64,000 nucleotides of DNA from UBA5314 sp040217815. Lineage in GTDB: Bacteria; Bacillota; Syntrophomonadia; Syntrophomonadales; Syntrophomonadaceae. Made by a program: the position numbers and the translations under genes. Position 1 is the stretch's first letter; every line of letters begins with the position of its first letter. This document shows positions 51,853 to 60,573 of the stretch, piece after piece. Under the pieces are notes generated by a model. The model had not been told where the DNA came from, did no database searches, and was given only the letters and a program-made list of their open reading frames with translations. The stretch is from contig JBEHWI010000008.1 in NCBI GenBank assembly GCA_040217815.1, positions 36,563-100,562 of the forward strand, read 5' to 3'.

Positions 51853-52110
51853 ATCGTCCCTCCCACTACTTCCAACCTTTAATCCGTTCCAACCCGGTTC
51901 TGTTGGCAATTCTCCATAATATAAATAGGCCCAGGCTAAAGCCTGAGCAAATACTGTCCGTTTCCTATGCTACCAATAGCACTTCTATACTATTATAAGG
52001 AGAATAGTTTATCTTTTCAATGGCCGAGATCGATGTATACATGGCCCGATCGCCCTTTTTAGCGGCTGTTTTAGCCCTTCTTTGCCATATATATACTACT
52101 CAACGTAGTA

Positions 52111-52644
52111 CTACGGTTCAATCAAGGTCAAAAGCAGTTTACCCGAATTTTTAGTTTTTCCTATGGTCTGGCGAATATCAGTTTCCTGCTCGTTGCTCAA
52201 TTGGCTGGCGGATACAACGATGCTGGTGGCATCTTCCTGGAAGATTACCACGCAGTCCGAATAACCTTTGGATTTGATCAGGTTTTCCGTTTTCATTTCC
52301 TTTTCCATGTCCTCGCTGATCTGGACCAGCCGCAGGGATGCGGCCTGGCGGGCTGCTTTTTCTGCTTTGGGATCGTTTGCGATCCCGGTCAACATTTCGG
52401 TAAGTTTGCCGCGCATGCTTTCCCTTTCTATTCTGTACTCAGCAAAAAAGCCCTTTTGGCCCCGCTTCTCCTCTAGTTTGCTGACAATATTCTTTTCCAG
52501 GTTCTTATTCTGGTCGGCTACTGAACTGCTAGGGGTTAGGGAAGCGCCAAAGCGGCTGCTTATAGCCCAGACCATAATGATAAACACCAATACGGCAGCG
52601 CCTACTGCCCAGAGGCGACGGTTGCCAAGATTAAAGACCATCAT
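52111..52644 (-). CDS. spoIIIAH: Stage III sporulation protein AH
   Basis: A 177-residue membrane-anchored protein: one N-terminal membrane segment (AVGAAVLVFIIMVWAI), a charged coiled segment and a C-terminal ring-building domain (YSDCVVIFQEDATSIVVSA). In Bacillus it binds SpoIIQ across the intermembrane space to form the feeding-tube channel. Three ATGs stand in a row; ATG 52644 or 52641 gives the best distance from AAGGAGG. It is the last gene of the operon. Confidence 0.92.
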   Translation of the reverse strand: MMVFNLGNRRLWAVGAAVLVFIIMVWAISSRFGASLTPSSSVADQNKNLEKNIVSKLEEKRGQKGFFAEYRIERESMRGKLTEMLTGIANDPKAEKAARQAASLRLVQISEDMEKEMKTENLIKSKGYSDCVVIFQEDATSIVVSASQLSNEQETDIRQTIGKTKNSGKLLLTLIEP

Positions 52645-53225
52645 CATATTCCTCCTTCCCGGGGCATAACCTGCACTTTGTAAAGAGGCACGTCCAGCAG
52701 GGTAGCCGTGGCTTGCATTAGTTTTTCCCGTACGAAAGCATCCCTGGCTCCGTCAGCTACCACCAAAACGCCGATTATTTCTGGTCCTTTGGTTTCAAGC
52801 AACAACGGGTTGCCTGACGATACGGAAAGGTCATTGCTGGTGTTTTCCTCGACAGTCGTCTTTACAACTCCTTTGGCATCCTTCTCCTCAGTGGTACGCT
52901 TTTCCTGGCGGGTGTTGGTAGCATAGCTTTTGCTGCCGTCGGAAGCCAGGGTAATACTCACTTGTACCTTTCCCGCTCCGGAGATCTGGGCCAATATTCC
53001 TTCCAATGCGGCTGTTGTCTGGCGTTTGATGGTGCCAGTCCCGGCGTCTGATTGGTATGAATCGCTGACTGCCTGTTTAGCTTCTTCAGTTGAGGTAACC
53101 GGCCACAACAGAGCCAGCATCCCCAGGCAGACCAGGACCACCAAAAGGTGTTTGCCCCGAAAGCGCTTTAACCACTGCATTTTCCCGGCATCGGCTTTGA
53201 ACTCCCTTATCCATTCTTCCAGCAT
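52644..53225 (-). CDS. spoIIIAG: Stage III sporulation protein AG
   Basis: A 193-residue protein with one membrane segment (HLLVVLVCLGMLALLWPV) after a cytosolic helix, and an extracytoplasmic ring-building motif domain (AGKVQVSITLASDGS; EIIGVLVVADGARDA). SpoIIIAG forms large rings in the engulfment channel. ATG 53225 lies 5 bp after spoIIIAF. The linker is rich in Lys and Glu. Confidence 0.93.
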   Translation of the reverse strand: MLEEWIREFKADAGKMQWLKRFRGKHLLVVLVCLGMLALLWPVTSTEEAKQAVSDSYQSDAGTGTIKRQTTAALEGILAQISGAGKVQVSITLASDGSKSYATNTRQEKRTTEEKDAKGVVKTTVEENTSNDLSVSSGNPLLLETKGPEIIGVLVVADGARDAFVREKLMQATATLLDVPLYKVQVMPREGGI

Positions 53226-53230
53226 TTCCT

Positions 53231-53806
53231 TTAACCCCCTTCAAAAATAAATTCCACTTTAACCCCTTCCAGTCCATAAAAGTTTTGCAGAAGACTGGTC
53301 AGCTTGTTTTTTATCTGTTCCCGGCTCTTATCTTCGGCCTTCTTATCAGTCAGGGCCGGGGTTGCCTCCTCCTGTTCCGACTCTGTTACCTCCTCTTTTA
53401 CACTTAAGCTCAAGGCTTTGATGGCGCCGTCCCGGTCAAGCTCAACCCTGCTCTCTACCTCGGCCACTCCCGGCACCAGTTGGGCCAGTGAATTGATCTG
53501 TCCTTCCAGCTTCTGCTTAAGGCTATTACTGCCCGCACTGGTTATCTGCTCTTTAAGCTCCCGGCCTTTCTGTTCCACTTCACCCTGACTGGAAACCTGC
53601 TCCTTTACATCCCACCATTTGATTTCAAAATTATGATCCTGGAAAAGATATCCCAGCACCGGATTTAAAACCGCAATTATTACAAAAAGCCCGATGGCAA
53701 AGCGCACAAACGGCTTTATGCCTCCTTCCGGCAGCATCAACTCCAGGAAACTGGTTATTACGATGATGATCATCACGTGTTTGACAATTTCAGCCAGGGT
53801 GCTCAT
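53231..53806 (-). CDS. spoIIIAF: Stage III sporulation protein AF
   Basis: A 191-residue protein with two N-terminal membrane segments (IVKHVMIIIVITSFLELML; FAIGLFVIIAVLNPVL) and a soluble charged domain that ends in GLEGVKVEFIFEGG. It belongs to the mother-cell side of the SpoIIIA channel. ATG 53806 is 9 bp from spoIIIAE. Size and topology are typical. Confidence 0.92.
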   Translation of the reverse strand: MSTLAEIVKHVMIIIVITSFLELMLPEGGIKPFVRFAIGLFVIIAVLNPVLGYLFQDHNFEIKWWDVKEQVSSQGEVEQKGRELKEQITSAGSNSLKQKLEGQINSLAQLVPGVAEVESRVELDRDGAIKALSLSVKEEVTESEQEEATPALTDKKAEDKSREQIKNKLTSLLQNFYGLEGVKVEFIFEGG

Positions 53807-53815
53807 TTAAGCCTC

Positions 53816-55003
53816 CTAATTGCGGAGCATGGCGAAGCCGTTGGCCATGCCAGCCATAATGGCGATCATGATCAAAAACATAAGGCCTACGGCGGCCACC
53901 GCGGCCAGCATGAGAAAAAGATGGGCGCTCATACTCTCCAGTATGGTCGCCGTTTTGGAATCCCCCAGCGGTTCGGCCAGAACCGCCGACACCCGGTAGA
54001 TAAGCCCGATAGCCATGATCTTGAGCAGCGGAAGGATTATTATCCCCAGAACCACGAGCACTCCGAATACCCCCAGAGCCTGTTTGAGCATCACCACGTA
54101 ACCGGCCGCCACCTCAACCGTATCAGAAAAGATCTTACCGACCACCGGGATGGCGTTGTCGGTGACAAACTTGGTGGTGCGCAGGGTTACTTTGTCCAAG
54201 ACCGAGGCATAAAGACCCCGCAAAGTCAGAATTCCCACAAAAAGCGTCAGGAAAAAGGCCAGTGAAATCTGGGCCATCTGGGTGAAAAACTTACTCATTT
54301 TTTCCACCTTGAGGCTGTCCGAGAGGTGGTTGACGATGCTCAATATGGCCGACATGATGATAAGGGGAAAGACTATATTCTTGATGGCACTGGCAAAGGC
54401 GGTGGCTGCCGTTATGAGGATCGGGAACAGCATAACTGAAGCGTTTACATTGCCCAGTCCGGCGGTCAATACCAGCATTTGCGGCAGCATGGCCATCATG
54501 AAGTCCGACATAGTGTCAATAGTCTGATGCCCGATCTGCAGCACGGTTCGAAAAGAGGCCAGGGCCAGTACCGCCAGGGCCAGGTAGCAGGCCCAATAGG
54601 ATATCTTGGCCACACCCCCGGAAAAGGAATTCTGCAGGTTGATGAGAAGCGCTGCCAGGACCGACAGCAGAATCAGCTTGCCCAGTAAACTGAAGTTGGC
54701 CATTATTTCCCCCAGGAACTTCTTCAACAAGAACTGGCCGGTATTTTCGGCATCAAAATTCCAATCCCCTTTTATAAAATCCATAAACCACTGGGAAAGT
54801 GATTTATCGCTGATATATTTCCCCAGTTCGCTGTCGACTTTTTGCTTGTACTCTTCCAGGGCACCCAGATCCATGCTGTTCATCGCATCTTGAAAAGTAA
54901 ACGCGGGTTGGCTGGCATCCCGGGTTTCATCAGCTGCAGCCAGGTTGGGAGTCAAAACTATTAACATACCTAGCACGAATAAAAAGACCAGCTTACTTTT
55001 CAT
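53816..55003 (-). CDS. spoIIIAE: Stage III sporulation protein AE
   Basis: A 395-residue polytopic membrane protein with a signal peptide (KLVFLFVLGMLIVLTP) and about seven further membrane segments. Family stretches are LLSVLAALLINLQNSFSGG, DTMSDFMMAMLPQMLVLTA and AVAAVGLMFLIMIAIMAG. It is the largest core component of the SpoIIIA complex. ATG 55003 follows GGGGGT by nine bases; an upstream in-frame start precedes that site. Confidence 0.94.
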   Translation of the reverse strand: MKSKLVFLFVLGMLIVLTPNLAAADETRDASQPAFTFQDAMNSMDLGALEEYKQKVDSELGKYISDKSLSQWFMDFIKGDWNFDAENTGQFLLKKFLGEIMANFSLLGKLILLSVLAALLINLQNSFSGGVAKISYWACYLALAVLALASFRTVLQIGHQTIDTMSDFMMAMLPQMLVLTAGLGNVNASVMLFPILITAATAFASAIKNIVFPLIIMSAILSIVNHLSDSLKVEKMSKFFTQMAQISLAFFLTLFVGILTLRGLYASVLDKVTLRTTKFVTDNAIPVVGKIFSDTVEVAAGYVVMLKQALGVFGVLVVLGIIILPLLKIMAIGLIYRVSAVLAEPLGDSKTATILESMSAHLFLMLAAVAAVGLMFLIMIAIMAGMANGFAMLRN

Positions 55004-55091
55004 GAATGGGCACCCCCTTTCCTTTAATAGCCCTGGTGATGGCCTGACCACTTTTATCGGAGCGGTTTATCTTGATATCGCTGAACTGGTG

Positions 55092-55481
55092 CTAATTGGG
55101 CAGCAGTTGAAGCAGCGATTCGAGTATGGCAACCATTATCGGCAGGGCCAGAACCGCGATTATGATCTTGGCAGCGAACTCAACTTTCTTGGCTACTGCA
55201 GTTTCCCCGGCATCCTGGCAGATCGAAGCGGCGAATTCACCCAGATAAGCAACTCCCAGTATTTTAATAACCGTCGCCATGAAGAAGTAGTTGACCTCGG
55301 CCCGGCGGCTCAATTCTTTCATCAGATTGATGATCGAGCTCAATTTGCCCATCATAAGCAGGAAAATCATCACACTGAAAGCAACACTCAAAAGCACTGC
55401 CATCACCGGCCGCTCCTGTCTCAATATAAGCAGCATAATGGTTGTAACCAAGGCCAGTCCTACGATCTGGGCGATCTCCAC
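55092..55481 (-). CDS. spoIIIAD: Stage III sporulation protein AD
   Basis: A 129-residue membrane protein with about four membrane segments (QIVGLALVTTIMLLI; IIIAVLALPIMVAILESL) and the family middle EVNYFFMATVIKILGVAYLGE. It resembles SpoIIIAC, from which it may have arisen by extension. GTG 55481 follows GGGGAG. An 88-bp gap separates it from spoIIIAE. Confidence 0.93.
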   Translation of the reverse strand: MEIAQIVGLALVTTIMLLILRQERPVMAVLLSVAFSVMIFLLMMGKLSSIINLMKELSRRAEVNYFFMATVIKILGVAYLGEFAASICQDAGETAVAKKVEFAAKIIIAVLALPIMVAILESLLQLLPN

Positions 55482-55514
55482 AGCTTTCTCCCCTTCATGT
55501 CAATATGGAACGGT

Positions 55515-55709
55515 TCACAGACTGAAAACGGAGCGCACCACCGTAAAAAGCTGGCTCATCAATTGAACAACAATGATCAAAACAACCACTACCCCGGCCA
55601 GGGTAAGCATTTCAGCCTGTTCCTCCTTTTTCGCCTGCTTTAAAACAATTGACAGTACTGAAATCAGAATGCCGATTCCGGCGATACGGAAAATGATATC
55701 AATATTCAT
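55515..55709 (-). CDS. spoIIIAC: Stage III sporulation protein AC
   Basis: A 64-residue protein with two membrane segments (IAGIGILISVLSIVL; AGVVVVLIIVVQLMSQLF). Length and order fit SpoIIIAC. ATG 55709 (MNIDIIFRIAG) matches the family start; GTG 55718 lies closer to the GGGGG site and remains possible. Confidence 0.92.
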   Translation of the reverse strand: MNIDIIFRIAGIGILISVLSIVLKQAKKEEQAEMLTLAGVVVVLIIVVQLMSQLFTVVRSVFSL

Positions 55710-55729
55710 TCTAGTCACCGTCCCCCTTT

Positions 55730-56251
55730 TTATATGAGCAGAAGAACCACTACCAGACCGGCAATGAAACCTCCATAGGCATAGAGCTGCTGTTCAACCT
55801 GGGCCTTACTGCGGGCCGTCTGTTCGGCAATGCTCAAATGCTCTTGAATCAAGCTCAAGAACTTGCGCTGCCCGGGAGCATCAGAAACCCCCAATTGATC
55901 GGCGGCACTTTTTATTAGCATAAGATCTTCCCCGGTAAGCGGTGAAACTAGAGACAGCTTCTCAACTCCCTTTAACCAGGCGTCCCGTGCGGTAATTCCG
56001 GACCGTCCCTGCAGCAAACCACTGCTCACCGAAAAGAGCTGGGCAACAGGCTCCGGTGCGAATTGGGCGGTATGGGCCAGGGCCAGGGGAAGGGGGTTGA
56101 AAATGCAGGTAATTTCTTTTTCCAGGTAGCCAAAGGCCATATTCAGTTCATGAAGATGCCGGGCCCTCTCCCTAAGGCGACGGGCGCCGTAAAGGCCCCA
56201 ACCGCCCAGGCCGGACACTATGAACGCCGCACCCAGTATCTTAGTCAGCAT
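55730..56251 (-). CDS. spoIIIAB: Stage III sporulation protein AB
   Basis: A 173-residue protein with an N-terminal membrane segment (LGAAFIVSGLGGWGLYG), a cytosolic helical domain and a C-terminal hydrophobic end (YGGFIAGLVVVLLLI). It resembles type II/IV secretion GspF-like proteins that work with the SpoIIIAA ATPase. ATG 56251 (MLTKILGA) fits known starts and overlaps spoIIIAA by 11 bp. Confidence 0.92.
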   Translation of the reverse strand: MLTKILGAAFIVSGLGGWGLYGARRLRERARHLHELNMAFGYLEKEITCIFNPLPLALAHTAQFAPEPVAQLFSVSSGLLQGRSGITARDAWLKGVEKLSLVSPLTGEDLMLIKSAADQLGVSDAPGQRKFLSLIQEHLSIAEQTARSKAQVEQQLYAYGGFIAGLVVVLLLI

Positions 56252-57206
56252 AGTCATTCATCCTCACAAAGCTTTCCAGGCTGCCCGGGCCCTGACGGCG
56301 AGAAAGGAAAACGGCCAGGGAGAAAACCTTTAAATTAAGAAGTTCATTAAGCATAGGCCTCTTCTGGAGCTCCTCCAGGCTGGAAGCGTGCACCGTACTT
56401 ATTACCTGCACACCCGCGTTAACACATTCCCTCACCGCCTCTACGTCCTGCCGGCTGCCCAATTCGTCAGTTATTATTACCCGGGGCGATAATGCCCTCA
56501 AGGCCATACCCATCCCCAGATGTTTGGGGCAACCATCCAGAACATCAGTGCGCGGGCCTACGTTTAACTGGGGAATCCCCTGGTAGCAGCCGGCCAATTC
56601 AGATCGTTCATCTATTAAAGCCACATTGCATCCCGTCCACGAACTGCTGCCCGATGACAGGAAGCGGGCCACATCCCTCAAAATGGTGGTCTTTCCGCAG
56701 CGCGGAGGAGATATGATCAAAGTGTTTAAAATCTCCTTGGGCCGGGGGCAGATCAGGCTAAAAAGAGGCCTGGCACATCCCAATACCTCTCTGGCCAGGC
56801 GTATGCAGAGGCTGGAGAAGTCCTTAACCCGCCTGACCTCTCCCCCCTGCGCCAGAACCTGTCCCGCCAACCCCACCCGGTGGCCCCCGGGCATGGTTAT
56901 AAATCCCCGGTTGATATCTTCCTCATAAGCATAGAGGGAATTATCCATTATGCAGGCTATAGTTCGGCGCAGATCATCCTCGCTTACCGTATATCCCCGG
57001 TCCAGTTCATTATGGAGCCGCCCCTTGTTGTCCAGGGTGCATTCCCGGTCATTTATGCGTAACAGCAGGGGCCGCCCGATGCGCAGCCGTATTTCTTCCA
57101 ATTCCCGGCATTCCGGTTCATCAAGGTATTGCAGTATTCTTTCCAAACCGGGCGGAAGGTAGGCAAGCACTTCCTTCAGTCCTTTGGATGCCGGAGAATT
57201 CTTCAT
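56241..57206 (-). CDS. spoIIIAA: Stage III sporulation protein AA, secretion-type ATPase
   Basis: A 321-residue AAA/GspE-like ATPase. The P-loop is SPPRCGKTTILRDVARFL, Walker B is PRVIITDELGSRQDVEAV, and AGVQVISTVHASSLEEL is the sensor region. It is thought to energise the SpoIIIA channel from the mother cell. ATG 57206 has AAGGTGGT upstream. It leads the eight-gene operon; a sigma E-type promoter is nearby. Confidence 0.94.
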   Translation of the reverse strand: MKNSPASKGLKEVLAYLPPGLERILQYLDEPECRELEEIRLRIGRPLLLRINDRECTLDNKGRLHNELDRGYTVSEDDLRRTIACIMDNSLYAYEEDINRGFITMPGGHRVGLAGQVLAQGGEVRRVKDFSSLCIRLAREVLGCARPLFSLICPRPKEILNTLIISPPRCGKTTILRDVARFLSSGSSSWTGCNVALIDERSELAGCYQGIPQLNVGPRTDVLDGCPKHLGMGMALRALSPRVIITDELGSRQDVEAVRECVNAGVQVISTVHASSLEELQKRPMLNELLNLKVFSLAVFLSRRQGPGSLESFVRMNDYAD

Positions 57207-57231
57207 CTGACAACACCACCTTGCACTACAA

Positions 57232-57259
57232 TAGATATGGCATTGTACGTAAAATATTC
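57232..57259 (-). promoter_or_regulatory. Candidate sigma E promoter of the spoIIIA operon
   Basis: GAATATT (57259-57253) fits the sigma E -35 KMATATT completely. After 13 bases CATATCTA (57239-57232) matches about five of eight of CATACAHT. The spoIIIA operon is sigma E-dependent in Bacillus. Confidence 0.55.
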
Positions 57260-57304
57260 CAGTCTAAATGTAGTAGGGAGACGCAAGAGCAGGACAAAGC
57301 AAAA

Positions 57305-57345
57305 GAGACAGTCCTTTTGGCTTTTTCAGCCAATAGGACTGTCTC
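57305..57345 (-). terminator. Terminator after the GDT1-like pair
   Basis: GAGACAGTCC (57305-57314) pairs with GGACTGTCTC (57336-57345), extended by a TTGGC/GCCAA inner stem. On the minus strand TTTTGCTTT follows. It isolates spoIIIA from the genes upstream. Confidence 0.8.
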
Positions 57346-57367
57346 CCTTGCTTTACCCCCGGCTATT

Positions 57368-57694
57368 TCATATTTCAGCCTTTTTAATTTCGGTTTTAGA
57401 GACGATTTTGTCTCGAACAATTCTGGCCAGTCCGTAGAGACCCATTACCAGAAATATGCCCCCCGCCAGGCGGTTGATGATATGAGGGCCCAGGTAACCG
57501 GCCAGGGTCATACCTACCGTAACTTCCACAAGTACGCAGCAGGAGAGGGCCAGGGCTGAAGCCAGAAATATGGTCCAACGCCGGCCGGGATTCTTGCTGG
57601 TCATAAGTAATACAGCCAGCTGAGTTTTGTCGCCCAATTCACACAAAATTATTATAATGTAAGTGCTTATCCAGGTCAGCAGTTTAATTGACAC
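57368..57694 (-). CDS. GDT1/UPF0016 half-transporter (second)
   Basis: A 108-residue protein with three membrane segments and the signature ELGDKTQLAVLLM. Full-length GDT1/TMEM165/MneA proteins have two such halves and export Mn2+ or move Ca2+/H+. Here each half is its own gene; this is the second of the tandem. ATG 57694 is the start. A basic tail (RDKIVSKTEIKK) ends the protein. Confidence 0.85.
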   Translation of the reverse strand: MSIKLLTWISTYIIIILCELGDKTQLAVLLMTSKNPGRRWTIFLASALALSCCVLVEVTVGMTLAGYLGPHIINRLAGGIFLVMGLYGLARIVRDKIVSKTEIKKAEI

Positions 57695-57716
57695 AATTCT
57701 TTCCTCCCCTTTTTCC

Positions 57717-58025
57717 TCAGATCTCTGTATTTCCGATCAACCCCAAAACCAGCAGCAACCCGAGCAGGGTAAATATCAACGCTGAAAGCAGATGGATGGT
57801 ATCGGGTTTGAAGATTCGAGAGAGCACCTGGGAGGCTATGATCACTTCCAATAGCGATGCACAGATTAGAGCCATGGCAGACCCCAGGCCCACCCATAAA
57901 ACCAGGGTCGGTTTGGCGCCGGCTAGTAAAAGGGTCGTAATTTGAGTTTTATCTCCCATCTCACTCACCAGTACAAGTCCAAAAGCCGTAAAAAAAAGCC
58001 GCGCCTGCTGCGTGGATAAACGCAT
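57717..58025 (-). CDS. GDT1/UPF0016 half-transporter (first)
   Basis: A 102-residue protein with three membrane segments and SEMGDKTQITTLLLAG, the E-x-G-D-K-T/S motif. It probably dimerises with the product of the following gene, 22 bp away, to rebuild the usual six-helix transporter. ATG 58025 has GGGGGG about 13 bases upstream. I looked for the yybP-ykoY manganese riboswitch upstream and did not see it. Confidence 0.85.
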   Translation of the reverse strand: MRLSTQQARLFFTAFGLVLVSEMGDKTQITTLLLAGAKPTLVLWVGLGSAMALICASLLEVIIASQVLSRIFKPDTIHLLSALIFTLLGLLLVLGLIGNTEI

Positions 58026-58157
58026 AATCTGATAGCCGCCCCCCTGGTAAAGTTAAAGGTGTACTGTCCGCAAAGGTATGAACGGACTTTTGACATCTTA
58101 TTCTGGGGGACGTTAAAAGGTGAGTTGAGAGCTAAAGATGAGCGGAGCAAAAAAACA

Positions 58158-58178
58158 GGACGCCCAATTGGTGCGTCC
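58158..58178 (-). terminator. Terminator of the CD1247-type gene
   Basis: GGACGC (58158-58163) pairs with GCGTCC (58173-58178), loop of nine bases. On the minus strand it is followed by TGTTTTTTT. It lies about 25 bp past the stop. Confidence 0.85.
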
Positions 58179-58202
58179 CGTCGTTGCTTTATTTACATCA
58201 TC

Positions 58203-58646
58203 CTATGAATGCAAGCGACTGGCTTCTCTTTGTTCCCCCTCCTCATCAATCGGAGTGGGCTCAAAATCGAAGGCGCCGTCGTGGATGAAGACCACCTCAT
58301 TACAGCTGGGACAGATAATCTCTATTTTATCTTCGTCGTCCAGGACTTCGGCGTCAAAGTACAATTCCTCACCGCACTTGGAGCAGGTAAGCTCGATGTA
58401 ATCGTCGTCATCTTCATCTTCTTCATCAATCAGACTCTCCTGTAGTTCGAAGAGATCATCATCAATCGTCTGCAAATAGTCGTGAAAATCACGCAGACTA
58501 CCACGCAGCTCCCGGGTTTCTGTGGCAAGATCATCCAAAACCGCCAGAATTCCAAGTATAATTTTGCCCTGGGAAGTATTTTCCCCTATATTCATACCCT
58601 CGCATAAGCCTTGAAGATAGCTGATTTTTTCGCTTATTTCCCTCAA
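58203..58646 (-). CDS. CD1247-type N-terminal domain protein with zinc ribbon
   Basis: A 147-residue acidic protein. The N-terminal helical part (SEKISYLQGLCEGMNI; ILAVLDDLATETRELR) matches the CD1247 N-terminal domain of clostridia. A very acidic linker (DEEDEDDDD) precedes a zinc ribbon, CSKCGEE and CPSCNEV. Function is unknown; a nucleic-acid or protein-contact role is plausible. It is monocistronic between two terminators. Confidence 0.8.
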   Translation of the reverse strand: MREISEKISYLQGLCEGMNIGENTSQGKIILGILAVLDDLATETRELRGSLRDFHDYLQTIDDDLFELQESLIDEEDEDDDDYIELTCSKCGEELYFDAEVLDDEDKIEIICPSCNEVVFIHDGAFDFEPTPIDEEGEQREASRLHS

Positions 58647-58750
58647 TGATATATCCTCCTTTACTTTAAGACAATTCTCTCACGTATAGTTATTATTTCA
58701 TCAAGGGACTATAAATACGCCTCAAATAAAAAAAACCATCTCAACCATAT

Positions 58751-58809
58751 GAAGGATGATAAACGCGGAAAACAATCAATAAATTTTTCCGTGCAAATCA
58801 TAATCCTTC
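58751..58809. other. Long imperfect inverted repeat upstream of the CD1247-type gene
   Basis: GAAGGATGAT...CGCGGAAAA (58751-58772) can pair with TTTTTCCGTG...ATCCTTC (58784-58809), a stem of about 20 pairs with small bulges. It lies in the 252-bp gap between this gene and the efp terminator, about 105 bases upstream of the start. Confidence 0.45.
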
Positions 58810-58851
58810 AACCTTTTTCAACGTCAAAAAAGAAACTTAACCCATAAAAAA

Positions 58852-58880
58852 AGACGTGCCTTTAATAATCAGACACGCCT
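58852..58880 (-). terminator. Terminator of the tldD-pmbA-aroQ-pepP-efp operon
   Basis: AGGCGTGTCT and AGGCACGTCT (minus strand, 58880-58852) pair over ten positions with two G-U pairs, then seven T. It is about 20 bp after efp. Confidence 0.88.
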
Positions 58881-58898
58881 TTGGCTTTTATTAAATAA

Positions 58899-59456
58899 TT
58901 ATACACGCTCCATGTACTGCCCGGAGCGGGTGTCTATTCTCAAACGGTCGCCGGTATTGACAAATAGAGGAACGGATACCACTGCCCCTGTTTCGAGAGT
59001 AGCGTTCTTGGTGGCACCGGTAGCCGTATCGCCTTTTATGCCGGGCTCGGTTTCCACCACCGTCATTTCCACAAAATTGGGTAAATCCACCCCGATAATA
59101 TTGCCCTGGAAGAAAAGCACCCCGATGTTCATGTTTTCAAGCAGCCATTTAACCCCGTCTCCGATGGAATCGGCACTGATGTTCATCTGCTCATAATTTT
59201 CGTTGTCCATACAGACAAAATCTTCTCCATCTTTATATAAATATTGCATTTCCCGGCGATCTAAATGGGCTTTGGGCAGTTTTTCACCGGCTCGGAAGGT
59301 CTTTTCTACAACTCCTCCGGTCTTTACATTTTTTAATTTGGCCCTGACGAAAGCCGCGCCCTTGCCCGGTTTAACATGCTGGAAATCCACCACCTGGTAG
59401 GCCTGTCCGTCAAGCTCAACTGTAACTCCCGTTTTAAAATCGTTTACTGAAATCAT
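58899..59456 (-). CDS. efp: Elongation factor P
   Basis: A 185-residue factor that relieves ribosome stalling at polyproline. Domain I has VVDFQHVKPGKGAAFVRAK with the tip lysine Lys32; domains II and III follow (FVDLPNFVEMTVVETEPGI; GDRLRIDTRSGQYMERV). Lys at the tip fits Gram-positive modification routes, but no modification enzyme is nearby. It ends the operon 12 bp after pepP. Confidence 0.97.
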   Translation of the reverse strand: MISVNDFKTGVTVELDGQAYQVVDFQHVKPGKGAAFVRAKLKNVKTGGVVEKTFRAGEKLPKAHLDRREMQYLYKDGEDFVCMDNENYEQMNISADSIGDGVKWLLENMNIGVLFFQGNIIGVDLPNFVEMTVVETEPGIKGDTATGATKNATLETGAVVSVPLFVNTGDRLRIDTRSGQYMERV

Positions 59457-59468
59457 CCTATCCCTCCA

Positions 59469-60542
59469 TTAAACTATTAATAAACCCTTATCTGATCGGG
59501 TAATAATTTCGCATCCATTTGATTGTACCACAACCGTGTCTTCGATTCTTATTCCTCCCCACCCGGGGATGTATATTCCCGGTTCAACAGTGACCACCAT
59601 GTTCTCATACAATACGGCACCGCTGCGCTGGGACAGGGAGGGGTACTCATGAATTTCCAGCCCCAGGCCGTGGCCGGTCGAATGTTTAAAATAGGATTCC
59701 AAATCAGCCTTTTGCAGGACGTCGCGGGCGGCCTTGTCCACCTCGCGTGCCCCTACCCCGTGTTTAACCTGATCCAGAGCAGCCATCTGGGCATCGAGCA
59801 GCACCTGGTAAAGAGTCTTAAAACGCTCCGAAGCCTTTCCCACCGCAACCGTCCTGGTCATATCCCCGGCATAGTATTCAAAAAATCCGCCGAAGTCCAT
59901 AGTAAGCATATCCCCCTCAGCCAGCAAACGGCTTCCCGGGTGGCCATGGGGCAGCGCGGCGTGCTCTCCTGCCAATACAATTGTATCAAAAGATTCCTTA
60001 CTGCAACCCTTTTCCCGCAAAAGAAAAGATATTTGCCTAGCCAGCTGGGATTCACTTACTCCCGCCCGGATATACCCCAGCAGTTCCCGGAACACTTCGT
60101 CTCCTATACGGGCGCTCTGCCTCAGGCGGCCCAACTCCCCGGGTTCTTTATAGGCCCTTAGCATTTCCACCATATTTTCCTGGGCTATCAATTCACTGGG
60201 CAGGGTTTGCTCCAACTGGCTGTAAAATTGGTAGCTTATATCGTGTGCTTCAAATCCCAATTTTTCTATGCGTCGGGAAAGTCTGCTCAATTCTCCCCAT
60301 CCGGGGGGTTTTTCTTCGATAATAGTCCATCCCGGGCATTCGTGTTCAGCCTGTTCCAGATAGCGCCCATCGGTGAGAATTATCGCTTCCTGGTCGTCAA
60401 TAAGCAAACGGGCGTCGCTTCCTCCGGTAAATCCTGACAGGTAAAATATATTCTCAGCCTTGGTGACCAGAAAGGCATCCAATTCCTTTTCCTGCATCAC
60501 CCTGCGCAATGATTTCATTCGCTGTTTAATGCTTTTCACCAC
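59469..60542 (-). CDS. pepP: Xaa-Pro aminopeptidase/dipeptidase (M24)
   Basis: A 357-residue pita-bread metallopeptidase that cleaves X-Pro bonds. The metal ligands are in MDFGGFFEYYAGDMTRTVA, HGLGLEIHEYP and VTVEPGIYIPG, with RIEDTVVV last. The creatinase-type N-domain (ENIFYLSGFTGG) is intact. GTG 60542 has AAGGTG immediately before; ATG 60518 is an alternative. The pairing with efp is common in Firmicutes. Confidence 0.93.
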   Translation of the reverse strand: MVKSIKQRMKSLRRVMQEKELDAFLVTKAENIFYLSGFTGGSDARLLIDDQEAIILTDGRYLEQAEHECPGWTIIEEKPPGWGELSRLSRRIEKLGFEAHDISYQFYSQLEQTLPSELIAQENMVEMLRAYKEPGELGRLRQSARIGDEVFRELLGYIRAGVSESQLARQISFLLREKGCSKESFDTIVLAGEHAALPHGHPGSRLLAEGDMLTMDFGGFFEYYAGDMTRTVAVGKASERFKTLYQVLLDAQMAALDQVKHGVGAREVDKAARDVLQKADLESYFKHSTGHGLGLEIHEYPSLSQRSGAVLYENMVVTVEPGIYIPGWGGIRIEDTVVVQSNGCEIITRSDKGLLIV

Positions 60543-60573
60543 CTTGCCAGAAGACTATTAACCCTGGCGTAAT

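Noticed and set aside
54945..55643. Plus-strand open frame opposite spoIIIAE-AC
   Set aside because: It spans several genuine spoIIIA genes, is rich in His/Gln and lacks a start signal; a shadow frame.
58026..58140. yybP-ykoY manganese riboswitch ahead of the GDT1-like pair
   Set aside because: The conserved loops of the motif are not recognisable.
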